Shown here in pieces: positions 6,114 through 10,715 of a stretch of 10,715 bases of DNA. Position 1 is the stretch's first letter, and each line of letters begins with the position of its first letter. The stretch spans positions 1-10,715 of the forward strand of contig JANLIO010000077.1 in NCBI GenBank assembly GCA_024654265.1. The letters are read 5' to 3'. The stretch comes from a bacterium (GTDB lineage Bacteria; Patescibacteriota; Patescibacteriia; 2-12-FULL-60-25). A model generated the notes under the pieces. The model worked only from the letters and a program-made list of their open reading frames with translations. It was not told the DNA's origin and did no database searches. Made by a program: the position numbers and the translations under genes.

Positions 6114-6460
6114 TCATCGCTTCACTCGCTCCGGGAATAATTTCTTAAAAACATCCAACGTATCATCTGAAACAAGCGCGGGAAGCGCTTCGAGATCTTC
6201 CGTTACTTTTGCATTTGGCGCATACGTGTACTCAATCGCATTTGCAGATGCAGTCATACCGTATGCGAAATCGACGACACCTTTTGAGCGCAATCGACCA
6301 AGCACACCTCGTGTCGCGCTCGGGTCGTTCGAACCGCCATCAAGAAGCGTTACGACAAATTCAATCTGCGGGCGTTCTCCGGGTCAAAAATGCTTTTTTT
6401 CGCGCCTGCAGAGATAACATCGATCGCGCGTCTAGGGTCACGGTTTCGTCGATCGCTACG
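6114..6460 (-). pseudogene. Remnant of a von Willebrand factor A (VWA) domain protein
   Basis: The last 90 codons (from about 6383 to the TGA at 6114-6116) read as the end of a VWA domain: PQIEFVVTLLDGGSNDP, then LGRLRSKGVVDFAYGMTAS, then TYAPNAKVTEDLEALP. They end in a basic LFPERVKR tail. The DGGSND segment resembles the late metal-site loop of this fold. Upstream the frame is closed by TGA (6384-6386), with REKKHF just before it in the same frame. A neighbouring frame gives AIDVISAGAKKSIFDPEN, and a third gives IDETVTLDAR, both plausible earlier fragments. So at least one stop and one or two frameshifts have broken it, and the N-terminal part is absent. VWA proteins bind divalent metals and protein partners, often beside MoxR-type ATPases; none is seen here. 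Confidence 0.65.
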
Positions 6461-6534
6461 TTACAAATTAGTGCTATAGGATCGCTTACCGGAGTATTCA
6501 TATTAGAAATAGCACTTCTCTCAAAATCGAAATT

Positions 6535-7137
6535 TTAAACAATTCGACCGATCCACTTCGTTATTTCTTCCAGACTTTTGTTCACTTGATTCAAATACTC
6601 CGGATCAGTGTGAAGAGGTTGTTCCCAACGATCTTTCCAGATAGCATCAGATACGATTAAGGCGTAATGGAATGGAACTTTTTTTCGTTTTGCGAGTTCT
6701 TGAAGGTATTCAACCTCCATATCTACTGCATTTTTTTTGGAAATTTCTTTCCATGATGCGTGTTCCTGAAAAGGATTTAAAACGGATGTAGCTGCTTCAT
6801 CAAATAGTACAGAGCCAAACGGTGCACGTCCTTCAATCGAAGAACAGGTGCCAAGAAAAAATACACACTGCGTTCCGGCTGCGAGAGCTTCTTCCATGGT
6901 AATTAATCCCATTGAAGCGCCTGGAAGGCAGAGAAGAAGGTCTGCACGCTTTTTACCAAATCGAAGCTTCCTAAATAGTTGAGATTTGTTCGTTTTCCAT
7001 TCCGTCCCCGGCACTCCTTGAGCTAGTGACGTGGCGACCCATTGGATTGGGGTCAGGATCACCGTCTTGTTTAGCCTTATACGATCTTTTATCGTTTGAA
7101 GATAGGTTTGAGCAGTCAGGCGTTTTTTAGGATTCAT
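6535..7137 (-). CDS. Nucleoside phosphorylase/nucleosidase superfamily protein (divergent)
   Basis: The 200-residue protein fits the PNP_UDP (MTA/SAH nucleosidase-like) fold. It has GASMGLITMEEALAAG (73-88), then FFLGTCSSI (94-102), VDMEVEYL (138-145, the Met-Glu that contacts ribose) and LIVSD (160-164, whose Asp usually acts on the base). It is shorter than typical members (about 230-260), with a compressed N-terminus, so the substrate cannot be named. Relatives split nucleosides such as 5'-methylthioadenosine and 5'-deoxyadenosine. The latter is released by radical SAM enzymes, one of which is encoded just upstream, so removing that by-product is an attractive but unproven role. A terminator separates the two genes. 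The Shine-Dalgarno site is poor. A weak AT-rich hairpin with a TTCG loop overlaps its 3' end. Confidence 0.72.
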   Translation of the reverse strand: MNPKKRLTAQTYLQTIKDRIRLNKTVILTPIQWVATSLAQGVPGTEWKTNKSQLFRKLRFGKKRADLLLCLPGASMGLITMEEALAAGTQCVFFLGTCSSIEGRAPFGSVLFDEAATSVLNPFQEHASWKEISKKNAVDMEVEYLQELAKRKKVPFHYALIVSDAIWKDRWEQPLHTDPEYLNQVNKSLEEITKWIGRIV

Positions 7138-7162
7138 ATGCGTTCTATTGTGCTGTTGTTTT

Positions 7163-7196
7163 AAAAAAAAGAAAAGACGACACTCAGCGTATCGTC
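7163..7196 (-). terminator. Rho-independent terminator after the radical SAM gene
   Basis: On the minus strand GACGATA pairs with TGTCGTC (7 bp, one T-G pair) around loop CGCTGAG (7176-7196), followed by TTTTCTTTTTTTT. It is a strong signal 13 bases after the radical SAM stop, so the phosphorylase-like gene needs read-through or its own promoter. Confidence 0.88.
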
Positions 7197-7209
7197 AAGA
7201 AAAATGACT

Positions 7210-8118
7210 CTAGTCCATGCAAGGATTGCCACCACCTTTTCTAATTCGTCGAAGGACGGGGCTGTTTCGCCAAAGATCGATGAGAGATTGCTGATGAACG
7301 TTTCCGATGACCCTTGGAGCGAACGAGCAAGCGACAATGTCGCCATTCGGTTTGAGAGTAATCGAATGGATCCCGCAGATACACTTTTCCTGGACGGAGG
7401 ATAGTCCGATCTCCGAGGCAAGTGAGGGATCTTCGTCCAGCCCCAGGTCAACGTTAAGTTTGGATCCTGCGTTTGCGAGTCGGGTACGAGCGACTTCAAT
7501 GGCTTGAAAAGTCTTACGCCACTGCATGCGAGTCATGTTGAGCGAGAGAAGATGAAGACTCGCATTTCCATACTGTTTGAATGTCTGAAACTGCACTTTG
7601 TTAACGCCCCATCGATCAGTAAGGTCAAGGAGACACGGGCCATGCGGTGCCGTTTGTTTTGTTAACGTCATAACAAGCTTGACTTTAACATTTCGGGTCA
7701 CCATGTGCTGAATTGCCAAAATCAATCGACCCCACGCGCCTGGGAAATTGTTGAACCGATCATGACTCTCTTCGTTGGAGCCATGAATGGAGAAGGCAAC
7801 CGTATCGATAGGAAGAGCCGCGAGTTGATCAGCGACCGTTTCGGTAAGGAGAGAACCATTTGTGGAGAGGGTGACTGAAATCCCTGCCTTAACAAGCCGT
7901 TGCGCGTTGGAGAGGAAATCTTTCCTGCCCAGCGGTTCCCCGCCTCCAAAGTGTACATGCATAACGTCTGCATCAATGAGTTGTGCAACGATGCGGCTAG
8001 CATCTTCTGAACTCAGATCCTTCTCCGCGACGTGCGCATCCGGTCTTGAGTAGCAGTGGAGACAAGCCATGTTACACCAGTGCCCATAATTCCAAAGCAC
8101 GACAATAGGTCCTCTCAT
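7210..8118 (-). CDS. Radical SAM enzyme with shortened SPASM/twitch-like tail (putative RiPP maturase)
   Basis: From ATG 8116-8118 the protein is 302 residues. C15-x3-C19-x2-C22 binds the radical SAM [4Fe-4S] cluster and GGGEP (58-62) contacts SAM; STNGSL (85-90) and AFSIHG (108-113) continue the barrel. The tail KCICGIHSITLKPNGDIVAC (245-264), then IGNVHQQSLIDLWRNSP (271-287), is a clear SPASM start. The protein stops at NPCMD, exactly where the second Cys of the usual CxxC would stand. Four tail cysteines (246, 248, 264, 300) could hold one auxiliary cluster, as in twitch domains, but not two. Such enzymes modify peptides (PqqE, MftC, sactipeptide and related maturases). The ATG overlaps the stop of the PqqD-like gene (ATGA), with GGGAGGAG 6 bases upstream, so the longer in-frame start at 8181 is rejected. 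Confidence 0.9.
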   Translation of the reverse strand: MRGPIVVLWNYGHWCNMACLHCYSRPDAHVAEKDLSSEDASRIVAQLIDADVMHVHFGGGEPLGRKDFLSNAQRLVKAGISVTLSTNGSLLTETVADQLAALPIDTVAFSIHGSNEESHDRFNNFPGAWGRLILAIQHMVTRNVKVKLVMTLTKQTAPHGPCLLDLTDRWGVNKVQFQTFKQYGNASLHLLSLNMTRMQWRKTFQAIEVARTRLANAGSKLNVDLGLDEDPSLASEIGLSSVQEKCICGIHSITLKPNGDIVACSFAPRVIGNVHQQSLIDLWRNSPVLRRIRKGGGNPCMD

Positions 8119-8396
8119 GATTCTCCTCCCGTGCGCGCTAGGACGCCAAAGGTTAGGAACAGGTGGATGGTTTCGATACAATCTTCCTCAATTTCTTCCC
8201 TGGTAACGGTGAACTGCGCTGTTAGATGATCGCAAATGTCGTCGAAGGAGGCATGGTCGCGACATCGATTCACGATTTCCACACCAACTGCGTTCGTCTC
8301 GTATCCCTTCTCGTCATGGTACAATAAAAATCGATCAGGAGACTCTTCTCGCATCCGGATTCTACCGGCTACTCGAAAAAAACCTATTGTGTACAT
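8115..8396 (-). CDS. PqqD-like RiPP recognition element (RRE) protein
   Basis: The 93-residue protein follows the PqqD pattern: RMREESPDRFLLYHDEKGYETN (start 14), then GVEIVNRCRDHASFDDIC (38-55), then FTVTREEIEEDCIETIHLFL (62-81), then FGVLAR (83-88). This gives an N-terminal beta hairpin followed by helices, the fold that binds leader peptides and brings them to a partner enzyme. It lacks other domains. The start at 8396 has GGAG 8 bases upstream; a shorter start at residue 15 would cut into the beta hairpin. The stop overlaps the radical SAM start by 4 bases, which implies paired synthesis. Together they point to a peptide substrate encoded close by, for which the 8460-8519 ORF is the best candidate. 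Confidence 0.88.
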   Translation of the reverse strand: MYTIGFFRVAGRIRMREESPDRFLLYHDEKGYETNAVGVEIVNRCRDHASFDDICDHLTAQFTVTREEIEEDCIETIHLFLTFGVLARTGGES

Positions 8397-8418
8397 TGGG
8401 TCAACTCCATAAAATCGA

Positions 8419-8448
8419 GGCGCCGCAATCCTAACGGATCACGGCGCC
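8419..8448 (-). promoter_or_regulatory. Strong hairpin between precursor ORF and RRE gene
   Basis: GGCGCCGTGATCC pairs with GGATTGCGGCGCC along 13 positions (two G-T pairs) around loop GTTA. No T tract follows directly (the next bases are TCGATTTTATGG), so it looks less like a full terminator than an intercistronic stem-loop. Such a stem could protect the precursor message or reduce read-through into the enzyme genes, giving more peptide than enzyme. Confidence 0.7.
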
Positions 8449-8459
8449 CCAGTTGCTGT

Positions 8460-8519
8460 CTAGAGGAAAAGGGTCTGCATGACCTGCTTCACGTACGGCT
8501 TGGTATAGGGCCGACGCAT
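8460..8519 (-). CDS. Candidate RiPP precursor peptide, 19 residues
   Basis: This short ORF reads MRRPYTKPYVKQVMQTLFL and ends in TAG. AGGAAGGA (8530-8537) lies 10 bases upstream of its ATG. The sequence YTKPYV fits YxxPx(L/V), the leader motif that RRE proteins bind in lasso peptide and related systems, and the basic start recalls those leaders. It lies 63 bases before the RRE gene on the same strand with a strong hairpin between, a common RiPP order. Oddities: it is very short, leaving only about 9 residues after the motif, without Cys, Ser or Gly. In the -1 frame the text continues LDSNWGAVIR before a stop, so a frameshift in the read or genome could hide a longer core (about 28 residues in all). 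It may also be a regulatory leader peptide. No homologue was checked. Confidence 0.5.
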   Translation of the reverse strand: MRRPYTKPYVKQVMQTLFL

Positions 8520-8540
8520 ATCAACACGATCCTTCCTTTT

Positions 8541-8599
8541 TTTTCATAAAGCCGTTGGTCATTGGTTCACGACGTTTATCGAAATGCACTTTATGAAAA
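8541..8599. repeat. 11-bp perfect inverted repeat upstream of the precursor ORF
   Basis: TTTTCATAAAG (8541-8551) and CTTTATGAAAA (8589-8599) are exact inverted copies with 37 bases between. On the minus strand the downstream arm ends 3 bases before the AGGAAGGA of the precursor ORF, so pairing could affect its translation. It may instead be two half-sites for a DNA-binding protein. The stretch 8397-8779 otherwise holds only the small ORFs and sites listed here. Confidence 0.6.
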
Positions 8600-8636
8600 T
8601 TAAAAAGAGCCTAGTAAGGCGTAGTTTAAGGCATAA

Positions 8637-8649
8637 TTATTGTCAATAA
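8637..8649 (-). promoter_or_regulatory. Consensus -35 TTGACA inside a small palindrome
   Basis: The minus strand carries a perfect TTGACA (8641-8646). It sits inside the palindrome TTATTG-N-CAATAA, which suggests a promoter -35 covered by an operator for the RiPP genes. The matching -10 at 17 bases (TACGCC) is poor, so the promoter is uncertain. Confidence 0.35.
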
Positions 8650-8653
8650 ATTA

Positions 8654-8689
8654 TTAGACGAAATACTTAGCATCGTACTCATACGACAT
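8654..8689 (-). CDS. 11-residue Tyr-rich mini-ORF with ideal Shine-Dalgarno site
   Basis: MSYEYDAKYFV is preceded by AAGAGGAG (SD core 8696-8701, 6 bases from the ATG), one of the best ribosome sites in the window, and ends in TAA. It is upstream of the RiPP genes on their strand. It could be a leader peptide, a second tiny substrate (three Tyr, one Glu-Tyr pair), or chance. It would be transcribed only if the promoter lies upstream of 8701, which conflicts with the TTGACA at 8641-8646 being the -35. Confidence 0.25.
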   Translation of the reverse strand: MSYEYDAKYFV

Positions 8690-8779
8690 ACACAGCTCCT
8701 CTTATTCGAAGACTGTATTCAAGCCCCTTTTTTTTCATATACCTTGAACAACGAACTCTATCATGTAATACTTTCTTTC

Positions 8780-9889
8780 ATGAAAAAGTTCCTCCTCATC
8801 ATCATCGCACTCATCGTCATATCAGCAGGCGTCATCGGCTGGATCTATTCTCAACCACTCAAAGAATACGTAAACAATGCAGTTGTGAAAGATGATCTTC
8901 CAGATACAAATACTTCAAATGATGAAATTCGTATCACGGACGGCGTAAAACACAGTATCTTTCTAGAGGATCTTGTGTCCGGAGGTCCACCGAAAGATGG
9001 GATCCCGTCCATCGATAATCCCAAATTTGAATCCGTAACAGACGCAGACTCATATTTAAATGATGAACTTCTTGGCGTTGGAATCATCGACGGTGATGAA
9101 CAACGATTTTATCCATTCCAAATTCTGGTGTGGCACGAAATTGCAAACGACACGATCAACGGAACACCGGTCCTCGTCACCTTCTGCCCCCTCTGCGGAA
9201 CAGCGGTCGTATTTGATCGTCGCTTGGATGGAGTCACGCACGAATTTGGTGTTTCCGGAAAACTCTACAACTCAAATCTCGTGATGTACGATCGCGAATC
9301 TGATTCGTACTGGTCGCAGGCATCAGGCAAAGCGATTGTCGGTGAACGAACTGGAAATGAATTGGAACTGTACCCGTTTTTTGAAAATGTGAAATGGGGA
9401 GATTGGAAAGCGCGATATCCAAATGGAAAAGTTCTTTCGCGAGAGACAGGATACATTCGAGATTACACTCGAACTCCATATTCCGATTATGAAAATTCAC
9501 CAAGTGTCTGGTTTCCCGTCGCAAATGAAGATGACCGCCTTGCACCAAAAACATGGATTACCGGCATGACAATAGACAATGTCACAAAAGCATACCCAAT
9601 GGAACGCATTACAAAAGAGCGCGTTGTGAATGACGTGCTTGGAGACACCCCGATCCTTGTTGTAAAAGATCCTCAAAACGGAATCAAAGCATTTAAACGA
9701 GAACGTCGAACATTTTCAATCGATGAGAGTAACCGCCTTATCGATAATGAAACACAGAGCGTATGGAATTACGATGGACTTGCTACAAACGGAACTCTCG
9801 CCGGAACAGAATTACCCCGCGTCCAAACAATTCCATCATTCTGGTTTAGCTGGGTTGCGTTTTACCCCGAAACGATCCTCTTTGAGTGA
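8780..9889 (+). CDS. DUF3179 domain-containing secreted or membrane-anchored protein
   Basis: From ATG 8780 the protein has 369 residues. It opens MKKFLLIIIALIVISAGVIGW, a signal peptide or membrane anchor, so the bulk faces outside. A TTG at 8744 would add 12 residues in front of this signal and is less likely. The rest fits DUF3179 along its length: TFCPLCGTAVVFDR (134-147), GKLYNSNLVMYDR (160-172), SYWSQASGKAIVG (176-188), and the closing FWFSWVAFYPET. The paired CPLC cysteines (136, 139) are a hallmark and could bind metal or form a disulfide; the family has no established function. No good Shine-Dalgarno site is present. Its last 54 bases overlap the convergent membrane-protein gene. Confidence 0.92.
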   Translation: MKKFLLIIIALIVISAGVIGWIYSQPLKEYVNNAVVKDDLPDTNTSNDEIRITDGVKHSIFLEDLVSGGPPKDGIPSIDNPKFESVTDADSYLNDELLGVGIIDGDEQRFYPFQILVWHEIANDTINGTPVLVTFCPLCGTAVVFDRRLDGVTHEFGVSGKLYNSNLVMYDRESDSYWSQASGKAIVGERTGNELELYPFFENVKWGDWKARYPNGKVLSRETGYIRDYTRTPYSDYENSPSVWFPVANEDDRLAPKTWITGMTIDNVTKAYPMERITKERVVNDVLGDTPILVVKDPQNGIKAFKRERRTFSIDESNRLIDNETQSVWNYDGLATNGTLAGTELPRVQTIPSFWFSWVAFYPETILFE

Positions 9890-10480
9890 ACGAGTCAGTC
9901 TTGGCCAAAATGTTTTTGAACGGTGAATATAGAGAACTGCCAAAAGTAAACCAGCAAATCCAAATAAAATATCCTCGGTTGTATCGCGTACAATCGTTTG
10001 TACTGCATCATGGAATAACTGCGTTCCAAAAACCTGATCAACCGACCATTGCGTCAACTCCCATGCAAACAATCCAACAAAAACAACAACGACGGCCGTC
10101 ATAATAACACGACGTTTATCGATGCCTTTGTTTGGATGTAGACGCACAAAAAAAGGAGCGGATAACGTTGTGATGGCGAATATAAAAACAAAACCAATGG
10201 TGAAATGAAGAAAACGATCATACTGAATCCCAAGACCATGGAGAAAAATACTCCCAGGTGCGTTGAGTAAAAGAATAACCATGATGAGGCGATTCATTTT
10301 CCTGTACCACTCACGACTACAAATAGAACCGATCGAAGAGTAACGGATCACGGCATACAGCGCCAAGATGATAAGCGGATTCGTGATCGCGTATGAAACA
10401 AAGACAACCGCTCTTGAGTGAAAAAGAAAGGCAAAAACAACAGCAAGCCACGATACAAGAATGGAGGAAAAGAAAGGCAT
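9836..10480 (-). CDS. DUF2238/YjdF-like multi-pass membrane protein
   Basis: The 214-residue product has about six hydrophobic segments (roughly 5-21, 24-46, 65-80, 91-108, 126-141, 170-186) and a basic tail. Polar signatures lie inside the hydrophobic part: YDRFLHFTIGF (87-97), WELTQWSVDQVFGT (140-153) and VRDTTEDILFGFAG (164-177). The D..HF, WE.xxW..D and DTxxD pattern recalls DUF2238/YjdF and more distantly VanZ-like proteins; no enzymatic role is established. The start ATG at 10478-10480 has a promoter -10 only 8 bases upstream, so the message may be leaderless. The last 15 or so residues (after about 199) overlap the conserved end of the DUF3179 gene in antisense and are probably not conserved. 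Confidence 0.75.
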   Translation of the reverse strand: MPFFSSILVSWLAVVFAFLFHSRAVVFVSYAITNPLIILALYAVIRYSSIGSICSREWYRKMNRLIMVILLLNAPGSIFLHGLGIQYDRFLHFTIGFVFIFAITTLSAPFFVRLHPNKGIDKRRVIMTAVVVVFVGLFAWELTQWSVDQVFGTQLFHDAVQTIVRDTTEDILFGFAGLLLAVLYIHRSKTFWPRLTRSLKEDRFGVKRNPAKPE

Positions 10481-10488
10481 ATATATTT

Positions 10489-10517
10489 AGTATAGAAGAG
10501 TACGCGTTGGGTGAGAA
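10489..10517 (-). promoter_or_regulatory. Promoter for the DUF2238-like gene, implying a near-leaderless mRNA
   Basis: On the minus strand TTCTCA (10512-10517), a 17-base spacer and TATACT (10489-10494) match 4/6 and 5/6 of the sigma-70 hexamers. The start point would fall near 10482, 2 bases from the ATG at 10480, leaving no room for a Shine-Dalgarno site. Confidence 0.5.
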
Positions 10518-10566
10518 GCGTGGAGCGTGGAATCAATAAAGTCATCCGCCTTCCAAACCCCTCCTT

Positions 10567-10590
10567 AAAAAAACGGACACCCCGTGTCCC
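10567..10590 (-). terminator. Rho-independent terminator for a gene entering from the right
   Basis: On the minus strand GGACAC pairs with GTGTCC around GGG (10575-10589), followed by G and seven Ts. It lies 33 bases past the TAA of the partial minus-strand ORF at the window edge and separates it from the DUF2238-like gene. Confidence 0.88.
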
Positions 10591-10622
10591 AGTTTCATCA
10601 AACCTTCAAAACTCCGAACCTA

Positions 10623-10715
10623 TTAATCTAATGGACAGGGGTTTGGGGGTCGCCTGCCTGTTTGAGTGATCAAGCGATAGCGTTGAACGAGTTCAGCCGA
10701 CCCCCAACATCTTTT
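10623..10715 (-). CDS. Possible 3' end of an unidentified gene (partial)
   Basis: The minus strand is open from the window edge to TAA at 10623-10625, giving 30 residues that end SAELVQRYRLITQTGRRPP-NPCPLD. A terminator at the right distance supports a gene ending near here. However, another frame also ends plausibly (VGGRLNSFNAIA, stopping near 10671), and 30 open codons can occur by chance. I do not recognise either ending. The segment overlaps the inverted repeats at 10637-10708. Confidence 0.35.
   Translation of the reverse strand, partial: KRCWGSAELVQRYRLITQTGRRPPNPCPLD
10637..10708. repeat. Inverted repeats sharing one arm, possible switching structure
   Basis: GTTTGGGGGTCG (10641-10652) pairs with CGACCCCCAAC (10698-10708), with one extra T. 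Its left part, AGGGGTTTGG (10637-10646), also pairs perfectly with CCAAACCCCT at 10553-10562. The two pairings exclude each other. Smaller stems lie inside the first (TTGA-GTGA-TCAA near 10662-10673; TGAAC-GA-GTTCA at 10684-10695). It may be an RNA fold, or a consequence of coding sequence. Confidence 0.5.

Noticed and set aside
6470..6516. 8-bp inverted repeat AGTGCTAT/ATAGCACT downstream of the phosphorylase-like gene as a terminator
   Set aside because: The loop is over 30 bases and no T tract follows on either strand.
10598..10715. tmRNA, 5S rRNA or RNase P RNA at the right edge
   Set aside because: The G-rich stem suggested a structured RNA, but none of the conserved strings of these RNAs is present.

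Overview
The window looks like a piece of a Candidate Phyla Radiation (Patescibacteria) chromosome, probably from the Parcubacteria side. The clues are a Gmad2-domain membrane protein, a DUF3179 protein, AT-rich tandem TTCGTA repeats between genes, weak or missing Shine-Dalgarno sites before several genes, and tRNA genes that encode their own CCA. The placement is inference. Several intact genes end in TGA and none reads through it, so the code is the ordinary one and not the UGA-recoded code of Gracilibacteria/SR1.

Layout: 1-1050 holds three tRNA genes (Gly-TCC on minus, Pro-TGG on plus, Ile-GAT on minus) and a Gmad2 membrane protein. The Gly and Pro genes appear to be driven by back-to-back divergent promoters. 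From 6064 down to about 1219 runs a minus-strand gene train: DUF1059 protein, a sugar-nucleotide epimerase/reductase resembling plant NRS/ER, a membrane pyrophosphatase (hppA), an HExxH metalloprotease-like protein, a small ferredoxin and an FNR-type flavin reductase. The first four are 3-9 bases apart and are probably one operon. Between ferredoxin and reductase lies a decayed GxxExxY (PD-(D/E)XK) gene, boxed by inverted TTCGTA repeats. At 6114-6460 lies a second broken gene, the remains of a von Willebrand A domain protein.

The most interesting part is 6535-8700 on the minus strand. A radical SAM enzyme with a shortened SPASM-like tail overlaps by 4 bases a PqqD-like RiPP recognition protein. 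Upstream of that are a 13-bp hairpin and a 19-residue ORF with a good Shine-Dalgarno site and a YxxPxV sequence, like the YxxPxL leader motif bound by such recognition domains. A nucleoside phosphorylase-like gene lies downstream, beyond a terminator. I read this as a minimal, possibly undescribed, peptide-modification (RiPP) system; the product and the modification are unknown.

The right part carries the DUF3179 gene on plus, overlapping tail-to-tail by 54 bases with a DUF2238/YjdF-like membrane protein on minus. At the edge is the likely 3' end of another minus-strand gene, with a terminator and nested inverted repeats.
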